Positions 7,995 through 15,538 of a DNA stretch of 64,000 bases are shown here, in pieces (the stretch's first letter is position 1; each line of letters begins with the position of its first letter). The notes under the pieces are model-generated. The model saw only the letters and a program-made list of their open reading frames with translations. It was not told the DNA's origin and made no database searches. Position numbers and translations under genes: made by a program. Source of the stretch: Rhabdothermincola sp036846205 (GTDB lineage Bacteria > Actinomycetota > Acidimicrobiia > Acidimicrobiales > Acidimicrobilacustridaceae); contig NZ_DAIUCK010000002.1 in NCBI RefSeq assembly GCF_036846205.1, positions 13,919-77,918 on the forward strand. Direction: 5' to 3'.

Positions 7995-10190
7995 TCAGCT
8001 GTCGGAGTCGACCCCGTTGAGCTCGTCGACGACTCGGAGCAGGTCTCCCTGGTCGTAGAAGTTCACCCCGACGATGTTCGGGAACAGGTTGCGCTCTGCT
8101 CGGCACTGCTGCACCCGGGCCATCAACACGTCGTAGGCGTTGACCTCCCGCGCCTGCTCCACCGATGGCGGTCTGGTGTTGGTGATCCAGTGGTTGATCT
8201 GGAACAGCGGTGCGTTCGCCGGGCCCCGATTGTGCGCGCAGCTGAACTGGCTCGGGTCGGCGAACGTGTAGGGGGTGTCCTGCCAGAGGCCGTAGCCCTG
8301 GACGTTCCATGGTGGGGGCGGGCCGGAGTTCTCCTCGAAGAGGAGGATGTTCTGCTTGGACTCGATCAGCTGCCGGAGCGTCGGCAGTGGCTGGTCGGGG
8401 TCGTACTGCCAGAGCCGGTCGAGCAGTCCCGCCTGCTGGAACGACGCCTGTGTGTCCTCGGTGGTGATGTAGTCGCCGGCGAAGAGGATGATCACCTCGT
8501 TGGGGTTGCGAGCGAGGAATCGCTTGATCGAGGCCAGCACGTCGCTGAACTTCGTGGCCCCGAGCTCGCAGTAGACGTGGCAGAGGTACACCTGCCTGCC
8601 CACGTTCGGCACCTGGGCGTTGGCCGCGATCTCACGGGCCTTCGCAGCGGCTGCGGGTGAGATCTCCTCCTCCGAGGCTCGGGGCCGGGCCGCGGTCTCG
8701 GCCGCCTTGTCCGTGACCACGATCTCCGCGCCACCGACCTTGACCCCGGTCGGCACCCCGTAGTGGGTCTTGATCAGGAACGCTCGGATCCCGTACTCGA
8801 GTTGCTGGGGGATCCCGAACAGGTTCTCGGCGAACAACCAACCGGGATCGGACGCGGCCGACATGGCGTTGTGGGCGCCGGCGAAGGCGACCTGGTCGAT
8901 GCGTCGATCGCACAGCTCGGTCGAGCCGTTGCAGCGCAGCTCCGTGGACGCCCGCGCTTGGGCCCGTGCCCGCTCGGACGACACGTAGAGCCCCACCCCC
9001 AGCACGCCGATGACGACGGCGGTCGCCCCGACGAGGGCCGTGCCCTGCCGGAGCAGCTTGCGTTGCCCGGCGGTGGGCTCGAAGCGGGCCCGAGCATCGG
9101 CTCGGCTGCGCGCGCCGGTGATCTGGAGCACCCGGAACAGCCCTCGGTACACGAGGTAGGCGCCGGTGAGGCTCAACAGCATCGGCACCAGCGCGTCACG
9201 CAGCCCGACCACCAGGAGGCCCCCGACGATGATGGCCAGGCCTTTCGCCACCTCGAGGCCGGGGCTGGCCTGGTGCTGGGTGGAGACCCGGGCCCAGGCC
9301 CGCCGGGCCAGCTCCACCGGATCGACCGGCTGGCCCTGCGGCGCCACGGCAGCGGCGAGGGCGATGGCCACGGCGCCGAAGCCTGCGAGCCAGAAGCCGA
9401 AGGTGTGGAGATCGCCCATGAATGCCGCCGAGCCGTCCTCGACCGCTCGGGACAGATCCGGGTTGCGGAAGGCGTCGCCGGCCGCGATCGGCACGAGCGT
9501 GGTGATGCCCACGACCACGATGCCCGCACCGACCACCGCGAACCCCGCCTTCACGAACCCGCGAGCCCGGTGCGGGTCGAGCGCGACCGTGCCCGCCAGC
9601 GCGCCGATCGCGATCAGCAGGAGCGCCGCCGTGTCCCGGGGGAGGGCCGGTTCGAGCCGCCACAGACCGAGAGCTCGGAGCTGGTCGGACACGTCGACGA
9701 TGATCGACTGGGTGTTCTGCGGGAGGCGTTCGGCCACCTCGGGGTTGATGATCTCGAGCGTCGAGGTGACCACCTCGAGCGAGTTGCTCAAGTTGAGGAA
9801 GAAGTTCTGCCCGCCCTCGGTGAACACGATGCGGTGGGCCTCGCGCAGGGCGTCGAACAGGATCTCGCGGAAGCCGTCCGTCGCGGTGACCTCCTCGATC
9901 ACGGTCACGAGCACGGAGCGGAACTCGACGAGCACCGAGGATGCCTCGATCAGCTCGTCGGTGATCTCCTCCGCCAGGGCGTGGCGGACCGTGCTCGACT
10001 CGAGCATGGCGATCGTGCGGCGAGCGAACTCGTCGCCATTGAAGATGGCATCGTCGACCCAGGCCACGACCACCGCGGCGACGAGAGCGAACGTCGCGAA
10101 GACCGCGAGCGCGGTCGACCCGTGCTGCCGCCACCGGATCTGCCGATGACCCGTCTCGACCGTCCTCGCTGGTGCCAGGCCCCCGTTCAT
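7995..10190 (-). CDS. Multi-pass membrane protein with C-terminal PLC-like phosphodiesterase domain
   Basis: 731 aa. An N-terminal span (about residues 25-45) is followed by a roughly 130-residue extracytoplasmic helical region. Four to five further spans come next, including LLLIAIGALAGTVAL, AGFAVVGAGIVVVGITTLV, FWLAGFGAVAIALAAAVA and VGATAVVIGVLGVGLYV. The final roughly 300 residues form a secreted-side domain with AGAHNAMSAA, QLEYGIRAFLI and LCHVYCELGATKFSDVLASI. These match the first His, the barrel core and the second His region of PI-PLC-like (PLC-like TIM barrel) proteins. It probably cleaves, or is a degenerate binder of, a phosphodiester lipid head group outside the cell. The ATG at 10190 was chosen because it follows GGGAGTGGG. 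Transfer of function from PI-PLC is inference. Confidence 0.75.
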   Translation of the reverse strand: MNGGLAPARTVETGHRQIRWRQHGSTALAVFATFALVAAVVVAWVDDAIFNGDEFARRTIAMLESSTVRHALAEEITDELIEASSVLVEFRSVLVTVIEEVTATDGFREILFDALREAHRIVFTEGGQNFFLNLSNSLEVVTSTLEIINPEVAERLPQNTQSIIVDVSDQLRALGLWRLEPALPRDTAALLLIAIGALAGTVALDPHRARGFVKAGFAVVGAGIVVVGITTLVPIAAGDAFRNPDLSRAVEDGSAAFMGDLHTFGFWLAGFGAVAIALAAAVAPQGQPVDPVELARRAWARVSTQHQASPGLEVAKGLAIIVGGLLVVGLRDALVPMLLSLTGAYLVYRGLFRVLQITGARSRADARARFEPTAGQRKLLRQGTALVGATAVVIGVLGVGLYVSSERARAQARASTELRCNGSTELCDRRIDQVAFAGAHNAMSAASDPGWLFAENLFGIPQQLEYGIRAFLIKTHYGVPTGVKVGGAEIVVTDKAAETAARPRASEEEISPAAAAKAREIAANAQVPNVGRQVYLCHVYCELGATKFSDVLASIKRFLARNPNEVIILFAGDYITTEDTQASFQQAGLLDRLWQYDPDQPLPTLRQLIESKQNILLFEENSGPPPPWNVQGYGLWQDTPYTFADPSQFSCAHNRGPANAPLFQINHWITNTRPPSVEQAREVNAYDVLMARVQQCRAERNLFPNIVGVNFYDQGDLLRVVDELNGVDSDS

Positions 10191-10492
10191 CCCACTCCCC
10201 TCGGGCTCCGGGACAGGCACGCTAGCTGGCCACACGGGGCGACGGCCGGCAACTCGGCATGGTCGGGGCTACGGACGAGCGAAGGGAGTCGTTCGGACGA
10301 GGCTCACGGGACCTTCGGCCCTAGGGGGTGACGGGAGCGTGCCGTGAAATGCAGAGGCAGGATCCGTCTCGCGTCAGCGCACGGGATCTCGTCGGGGTGC
10401 CGGCCCATCCCCTTCCCCTTCTGTCGGCCGGCGCCCCGGCGCTCGCCTGGCTGGTGCGTGGATCGTGCTCACCATCCGGCCCGTGCTCCTGC
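10191..10492. other. Non-coding gap of about 300 bp
   Basis: This is the only gene-free stretch longer than 300 bp. It separates the 5' end of the PLC-like membrane protein gene from the 3' end of the histidine kinase gene, both leftward. I found no convincing reading frame, RNA gene or strong hairpin. It presumably carries the promoter of the membrane protein and the kinase terminator. Confidence 0.5.
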
Positions 10493-11833
10493 TCAGAATC
10501 GGATCGTGAACACCGAGCCCGGGCCGGGGACGGCGTCGTCGACGCTGACCGTGCCGTCATGGGCCTCGATCACCTGCCGCACGATGGCCAGTCCCAGGCC
10601 GGAACCAGGCATCGCCCTCGCGGCATCGGTGCGATAGAAGCGCTCGAAGATGCGCTCGCGCTCGGCGGGGGGGATGCCAGGGCCGTGATCCCGCACCGAG
10701 AGGGATCCCTGCTCGACCACGATCTCGATCGACTCGCCCGGAGGATTCCATTTACAGGCGTTGTCGACCAGGTTCTGCACCGCCCGCTCCAGCATGGTCG
10801 GGCGTCCCCAGGCCAGCCAGCCCGGCCCGCTCACGGTCACCCTCTGGCCGGTTCGCTTGCTGGCCCGCTCGGCCACCCGCTGGGCGAGGGCTCCCATGTC
10901 CACCTCGACCTCCTGCTCGACCTGGCGGGTGTCGGTGGCGAGCTGCACGAGCTCGGCGGTCAGCTCCGTGAGCTCTTCCACCTCGGCCCGGATATCGGAG
11001 ACGATCTCGGTCCGGGTGGCGTCGTCGAGATCGCTGCGCCGGAGCAGGTCGACATTCGTCCGGATGCTGGTGAGCGGGGTCCGCAGCTCGTGGCTGGCAT
11101 CGACCACCAGCCGTTGCTGCTGCTCGCGGGAGAGCTTCAACGCGGCCAGCATGCGCGAGATGCTCGCGGTCAGTCGACCGATCTCGTCGTCGTGGGTCGC
11201 GGCCAAAGGAACGTCGAACTCGAGCGTGTCGGCCACGTGCTCGGCGGCCCGGGTCAGCTGCTCGACCGGGCGGGCGGAGCGGCGCGCCACCCACCAACCA
11301 ACTGCGGCGGCCAGGACCGTCCCGGCGATCGACACCAGCACCAGGGCCAGCGCGAACCGGGAGAGAGTGGCTTCCACCTCGCGGAGCGGGCGGGCGATCT
11401 GCACCGCCACCTGCCGGCCGGTGGACGCCGTGACCATCCGGTAGCGCTCGCCGTCGATGGAGACGGTACGCAGCCGGGTGGTGCCGTCCGGGCGGGTGGC
11501 GATGGCCTCGTCGGTCGCGTCCACCGGGAGCTCGTCGCTCTGCGTCGGTGGTGTGGTGATCGAGCCGTCGGCGCGCACCACCTGGAAGAGCACGTCGGTG
11601 GGCAGGGGCTGTCCCCGTCGCGCACGGAGGGCCAGCCCCGGGCGCCGGGCCTCACCGACCGCGGCCAGCTCCGGCAGGGCCAGCGGCTCGTCGGTCGCAC
11701 GCCGGAGGAGGTCACTGTCGATCTGGGCCACCATCTGCCGACGCACCGTGAGGTAGCCGGCGACCGAGCAGGCGATGACCGCGGCCACGAACGACAGACC
11801 GGCGAGCAGGGCGATGCGCCGGCGGAAGGTCAT
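10493..11833 (-). CDS. Two-component sensor histidine kinase
   Basis: 446-aa membrane kinase. The first span is near residues 7-29, followed by a roughly 130-residue extracytoplasmic sensor region. The second span is near 159-182 (ALVLVSIAGTVLAAAVGWWVA), then a HAMP linker. The phospho-acceptor H-box is VDASHELRTPLTS, with His248. The ATPase part has the N-box QNLVDNACKWNPPG, the G1-box DHGPGIP and GSGLGLAIVRQ. It autophosphorylates and passes phosphate to the response regulator encoded immediately upstream. Start and stop codons overlap as ATGA at 11830-11833, so the two are translationally coupled. The stimulus is unknown. The architecture resembles actinobacterial MprB/TcrY-type kinases. 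Confidence 0.93.
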   Translation of the reverse strand: MTFRRRIALLAGLSFVAAVIACSVAGYLTVRRQMVAQIDSDLLRRATDEPLALPELAAVGEARRPGLALRARRGQPLPTDVLFQVVRADGSITTPPTQSDELPVDATDEAIATRPDGTTRLRTVSIDGERYRMVTASTGRQVAVQIARPLREVEATLSRFALALVLVSIAGTVLAAAVGWWVARRSARPVEQLTRAAEHVADTLEFDVPLAATHDDEIGRLTASISRMLAALKLSREQQQRLVVDASHELRTPLTSIRTNVDLLRRSDLDDATRTEIVSDIRAEVEELTELTAELVQLATDTRQVEQEVEVDMGALAQRVAERASKRTGQRVTVSGPGWLAWGRPTMLERAVQNLVDNACKWNPPGESIEIVVEQGSLSVRDHGPGIPPAERERIFERFYRTDAARAMPGSGLGLAIVRQVIEAHDGTVSVDDAVPGPGSVFTIRF

Positions 11834-12510
11834 TCGCCACCGGCTCTCAGGACGTAGCCCACGCCTCGCACGGTGTGGATCAGCCGCGGATCCCCGTACT
11901 GCTCGGTCTTCCGGCGCAGGTACCCGATGTACACGTCGAGCGAGTTGGAACTGGTCTCGAAGGAGTACCCCCAGATCCGCTCGAAGATGAGGTCACGGGT
12001 CAGGACCTGGCCCGCGTGCTCGGCCAGCAGCGACAGCAGCTCGAACTCGGTCTTGGTGAGCAGGAGTTCTCGCTCGCCGCGCATCACTCGTCGGGACCGC
12101 CGATCGATGCGCAGGTCGCCCACCTCGATCACACCGTCGTTCACCGGCGAGGCGCGGCGGATGAGGGCCCGGAGGCGAGCCAGGAGCTCTTCCAGCGCGA
12201 ACGGCTTCACCAGGTAGTCATCGGCGCCGGCATCGAGGCCTGCGACCCGATCGGCGGTCTCGTGCCGCGCGGTCAGCATGAGGATCGGGGTGCGGTTGCC
12301 CCGCTCCCGCAGGCGGCGGCAGACGTCGAGGCCGCTCAGGTGGGGCATCATCATGTCGAGCACGACCGCATCCCACTCGGACCCCTCGATGCGCTCGAGG
12401 CCGGCCAGCCCGTCACTCGCCTCCTCGACGTCGTAGCCATCCAGGTTGAGGGCGCGCTGCAGGGCATGTCGGAGGTGTGGATCGTCTTCGACCACCAGGA
12501 TCCGAGGCAT
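11830..12510 (-). CDS. OmpR/PhoB-family response regulator
   Basis: 226 aa. The receiver domain has the acidic pair ED at residues 8-9, phospho-acceptor Asp52 in VVLDMMMP, and the conserved Lys in YLVKPFALEEL. The C-terminal winged helix has ERIWGYSFETSSNSLDVYIGYLRRK and HTVRGVGYVLR. It is the first gene of the two-gene operon with the kinase. No ribosome site precedes the ATG, and a possible -10 element lies only 10 bases upstream, suggesting a leaderless mRNA. Direct repeats of the type this family binds lie in the divergent promoter region. Confidence 0.95.
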   Translation of the reverse strand: MPRILVVEDDPHLRHALQRALNLDGYDVEEASDGLAGLERIEGSEWDAVVLDMMMPHLSGLDVCRRLRERGNRTPILMLTARHETADRVAGLDAGADDYLVKPFALEELLARLRALIRRASPVNDGVIEVGDLRIDRRSRRVMRGERELLLTKTEFELLSLLAEHAGQVLTRDLIFERIWGYSFETSSNSLDVYIGYLRRKTEQYGDPRLIHTVRGVGYVLRAGGE

Positions 12511-12519
12511 GCCCGTGTG

Positions 12520-12525
12520 ACTGTA
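12520..12525 (-). promoter_or_regulatory. Possible -10 element of the response regulator operon
   Basis: On the minus strand this reads TACAGT, 10 bases before the ATG at 12510, with no Shine-Dalgarno sequence in between. That fits a leaderless transcript. No clear -35 element is seen, as expected if the adjacent operator recruits an activator. Confidence 0.35.
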
Positions 12526-12551
12526 TTGAACGCCCCCACGGGTCTCCCGGG

Positions 12552-12569
12552 TTCTTAGGAGCTTCTTAG
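12552..12569. promoter_or_regulatory. Direct repeat TTCTTAG, candidate response-regulator operator
   Basis: Two identical TTCTTAG heptamers at 12552-12558 and 12563-12569 are offset by exactly 11 bp. This is the tandem half-site spacing typical of OmpR/PhoB-family dimers. The site lies in the 141-bp region between the divergent response regulator and secreted-protein genes, so it could serve autoregulation and control of both. Confidence 0.55.
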
Positions 12570-12651
12570 TTGACCTTCACGGAGATCTGAGGTCAGCTCG
12601 CCACGATGGGCGTCGAAGCGTGAGAGCCACGCCTCAGACAAGGAGGTATCG

Positions 12652-13332
12652 ATGAACAGCACGGTCCGAAGCCTGCTGGTCAGTACCGCACTGGTCGGCG
12701 GCCTCGCGGTGACCGGCGCCGTCGCCTTCGCCCAGGACGGCACGACATCGACCACATCGACGGAGGTCCCGACCACGGAGGCCCCCTCGACCACGTCCCC
12801 GTCGGCGGAGGCCCCCTCGACGGAGACCCCGTCCACGGAGGCCCCCGCTCCGGATTCCGCTCCTGACAGCAGCTCACCGAAGGGTTGCGGGCGGGGCCAT
12901 CGGGGTGAGCACCGGGACCAGTTCGATCAGGCCCTGGCGGACCAGCTCGGCGTTTCGGTCGATCAGCTCCGGTCCGCACGGGAGGCAGCTCATGAGGCGG
13001 TCGTGGCGGAGTTGGGGGAGCCGGAGCGCCCCCAGGATCGGCCCTCCACCCAGGAGGAGCGTGACGCGCTCCGTCAGCAGTTCGAGCAGCGCAAGGCGCT
13101 GTTCGACCAGAAGCTCGCCGAGCAGCTCGGTATCTCGGTGGACGACCTGAAAGCCGCCCGGCAGGCGGTGGCCGAAGCTGGGATCGCTGAGAAGGTGGCG
13201 AGTGGCGAGATCACCCAGGAGCAGGCTGATCGGATGCTCGAGGCTCTGCGCAACGGTGACGCTCCACCGTTCGGGCTCGGTGGTCACGGACCGGGCGGCT
13301 TCGGTCGGGGGTTCGGCCGGGGCCCACGCTGA
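12652..13332 (+). CDS. Small secreted Thr/Pro-rich protein with duplicated helical motif
   Basis: 226 aa. A signal peptide (residues 1 to about 27, cleavage near AFA-Q) is followed by a low-complexity Thr/Ser/Pro/Glu stretch to about residue 75. Two copies of FDQxLAxQLGxSVDxLxxAR then follow at residues 91-110 and 151-170, exactly 60 residues apart, and the tail is Gly/Phe/Arg-rich. A strong AAGGAGGT site precedes the ATG. It is divergent from the two-component operon and shares its control region, so it is a likely target of that system. I do not recognise a characterised family. An envelope-stress or periplasmic scaffold role is only a guess. Confidence 0.8.
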   Translation: MNSTVRSLLVSTALVGGLAVTGAVAFAQDGTTSTTSTEVPTTEAPSTTSPSAEAPSTETPSTEAPAPDSAPDSSSPKGCGRGHRGEHRDQFDQALADQLGVSVDQLRSAREAAHEAVVAELGEPERPQDRPSTQEERDALRQQFEQRKALFDQKLAEQLGISVDDLKAARQAVAEAGIAEKVASGEITQEQADRMLEALRNGDAPPFGLGGHGPGGFGRGFGRGPR

Positions 13333-13356
13333 GTTCCGGCTCGCTCTCGTTCGACA

Positions 13357-13404
13357 TCGTGGTCGTGGATCGTGGGTCTCCGGGCCCGGGATCCACGACC
13401 ACGA
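13357..13404 (+). terminator. Strong 15-bp stem-loop after the secreted-protein gene
   Basis: TCGTGGTCGTGGATC (13357-13371) pairs perfectly with GATCCACGACCACGA (13390-13404) around an 18-base loop. It begins 25 bp after the stop at 13332 and ends 28 bp before the next start. There is no T-run, which is common for GC-rich actinobacterial terminators. Confidence 0.6.
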
Positions 13405-13431
13405 GCGCGTAGGGTGACCTACGCTCCGGGG

Positions 13432-14268
13432 GTGAATGAGCTGCCCGCATCCGGAGGCGACCCGGAGTTCCTGCAGCGGCTGGTCGACCTGCTCCCCGCC
13501 GCGGCGTTCGTGATCGACGCCGGGGGGACCGTCCGCTTCGTCAGCGAGCCGGCGGCGGCGCTCGTGGAGCGGGACCGCTCGGAGCTCGTCGGCGAGTCCG
13601 TGCTCTCGTTCGTGGACGAGGGTACCGCGTGGGCCTATGCGGCGGCCGTGGCGATGGCCGGGGACTTCGGCCACGTCGTCCTCGGTCCGCTGCGAGTCTC
13701 GTTCGTCACGGCCGGAGGCCAGTCCCGGGCGGCCGACCTGTGGGCGATCAACCAGCTCGACGACCCCGTGGTCCGCGGCATCGTGTGTCTTCTGACGCCG
13801 GAGACCGCGGCGATGGGGTTGAGCGAAGCCATCACCGCGCTGGTGGGCGACGCCCCGTTCGCCACCGTGGCGGCCCGGGTCGTGCGAGCCATGCAAGGTC
13901 ACCCGACGGTGGCCCGGGCCGCGCTGCTCGCCGCCGGGTCGTCGGGCATGCGCCTGGTCGCAGGCAGCGACGACGACCTGCCCGACATGAGCGGGGAGGG
14001 ACCGTGGGAGCACGCGGTTCGCACGGGTGTGCGTCAGCTCGCCGCCGACCTGGACGAGGTGCCGCCAGCGCTGGCCGACGCGGCCCGGGCTGCGGGCTGC
14101 GCCACCGTGTGGGTGGAGCCCGTCGCCAGCGGGGAGCTGCCAGCGCGTGGAGCACTCGTGCTGTGGCGACGGGCTACCGGTCGGCCCACGCCGAACGAGC
14201 TCAACGCCATGCACCAGGCAGCCGCGGTGCTGGCGCTGGCCTGGGAGCGCCACGAACGGATGGCGTGA
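13432..14268 (+). CDS. PAS-domain protein with C-terminal GAF-like region
   Basis: 278 aa. Residues 10-120 form a PAS domain: LVDLLPAAAFVIDAGGTVRFVSEPAAALVERDRSELVGESV, then a FVDEG loop. The C-terminal half resembles a GAF domain (ITALVGDAPFATVAARVVRAMQG through GALVLWRRATGRPTPNELNAMHQAAAVLALAWERHER). No kinase, cyclase or DNA-binding domain is attached, so it is a stand-alone sensor or adaptor. The GTG at 13432 was chosen as start because it fits the domain and follows GGGGG. A longer frame upstream would run into the terminator hairpin. Confidence 0.7.
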   Translation: MNELPASGGDPEFLQRLVDLLPAAAFVIDAGGTVRFVSEPAAALVERDRSELVGESVLSFVDEGTAWAYAAAVAMAGDFGHVVLGPLRVSFVTAGGQSRAADLWAINQLDDPVVRGIVCLLTPETAAMGLSEAITALVGDAPFATVAARVVRAMQGHPTVARAALLAAGSSGMRLVAGSDDDLPDMSGEGPWEHAVRTGVRQLAADLDEVPPALADAARAAGCATVWVEPVASGELPARGALVLWRRATGRPTPNELNAMHQAAAVLALAWERHERMA

Positions 14269-14281
14269 GGGCTCGCCGGTC

Positions 14282-15493
14282 TCAGGCCACCACCCCGCGG
14301 GCGCGCAGATCGTCGATGCGGTCGGCGTTCACGCCGATCCCCGCGAGGACCTCATCGGTGTGCTGGCCGATCTCCGGCGCAGCCCAGCGCCCCTCGATCG
14401 GTTCCCCATCGAACTGCGCTGGGCTGGCCACCAGCCGGGTCGTGCCCCGAACCGGGTGCTCCACCTCCACGAGGTACCCGTTGGCCCGGACCTGGACGTC
14501 GTGGACGTACTCCGACGGCGGTTGCACCGGAGCCCACACGATGTCCTCGGCGTTGAACCGCTCGGCCCACTCGGCCCGTGGCCGGGTGGCGATGATCGAC
14601 CGGAGCAGGTCGTGCAGCTCGTCGCTGGCGGCGGCGCGCTTCTCGGGTGTGTCGAATCGCGGGTCGCTGAGCAGGTCGACCTCGAGCGCCCGGCACACCG
14701 CGGGCCAGTACGCCTCGGGGTTCATCATGGTGAAGACCAGCCGCTTGCCGTCCTGGCACTCATACCAGGTCATGAGCGGGCCGGCGCCGCGCCCGTCGGG
14801 TCCGCTACGGGGCAGCTCGAAGCCGTTGGTGAGGAAGTTGGCGATGTCCGGGCCGATCATCCAGGCGCCCGACGCCAGCAGGGATACCTCAACGTCGATC
14901 CCCTCCCCGGTTCGTTCCCTGCGGACCAGCGCGGCCGCGATGGCCCCGGCGAGGAAGTTGCCCGCCGTGGTGTCGACGAACCCGGCTCGCTGGCCGGTGA
15001 GTGGGCCGCCCTCCGGGGTGAGCCGATCACCCACCCCGGCCCGGGCCCAGGCCGACACGTAGTCGTAGCTGGGACGCTCGGCGTCGGGGCCCTTGCTGCC
15101 CTGCCCGGTGGCCAGCGCGTACACCAGGCTCGGGTTGACGGCGCGCAGATCCGCGGGCTCGAGGAGGAACTTTCGCCGCAGCGGCGGCAGGTAGTTGGTC
15201 AGGAACACGTCGCTGGAACGCACGAGGTCGTCAAGCAGCGCCCGCCCCTCCTCGGTGGCCAGGTCGATGCCGACGGAGCGCTTGTTGCGGTTCCACTGCT
15301 CGTGGAGGAAGTTGACCATCGCCCCCTCGGCGAAGCTCACCGCGCCGAAGATCCCCCGCAGGGGGTCGCCCCGCCTCGGATCCTCCACCTTGATCACATC
15401 CGCGCCCCAGTCGGCGAGCACCGTCCCCGCCGAGGGGGCGAAGCCCCAGTTGTCGACCTCCACCACCCGGATGCCCTCGAGCACGCGCGTCAT
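14282..15493 (-). CDS. CaiB/BaiF (family III) CoA-transferase
   Basis: 403 aa. The N-terminal Rossmann-type motif is VLEGIRVVEVDNWGFAPSAGTVLADWGADVIKVE. The family segment around FVDTTAGNFLAGAIAAALVRRERTGEG contains the Asp expected to form the acyl anhydride. The ending is GIGVNADRIDDLRARGVVA. It would move CoA between a CoA thioester and a carboxylic acid to activate it for degradation. It is followed downstream (leftward) by a convergent PAS gene. The thiolase-like gene 45 bp upstream is on the same strand, and the two may form an operon. Confidence 0.92.
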   Translation of the reverse strand: MTRVLEGIRVVEVDNWGFAPSAGTVLADWGADVIKVEDPRRGDPLRGIFGAVSFAEGAMVNFLHEQWNRNKRSVGIDLATEEGRALLDDLVRSSDVFLTNYLPPLRRKFLLEPADLRAVNPSLVYALATGQGSKGPDAERPSYDYVSAWARAGVGDRLTPEGGPLTGQRAGFVDTTAGNFLAGAIAAALVRRERTGEGIDVEVSLLASGAWMIGPDIANFLTNGFELPRSGPDGRGAGPLMTWYECQDGKRLVFTMMNPEAYWPAVCRALEVDLLSDPRFDTPEKRAAASDELHDLLRSIIATRPRAEWAERFNAEDIVWAPVQPPSEYVHDVQVRANGYLVEVEHPVRGTTRLVASPAQFDGEPIEGRWAAPEIGQHTDEVLAGIGVNADRIDDLRARGVVA

Positions 15494-15538
15494 CGGATCC
15501 CCCTGGTCTCGTCAACCGCTGCGACGGCGGTCGCGAGC

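Noticed and set aside
10191..10492. A small gene in the 300-bp gap
   Set aside because: Short frames exist but have no ribosome site, no recognisable motif and run into the kinase coding region.
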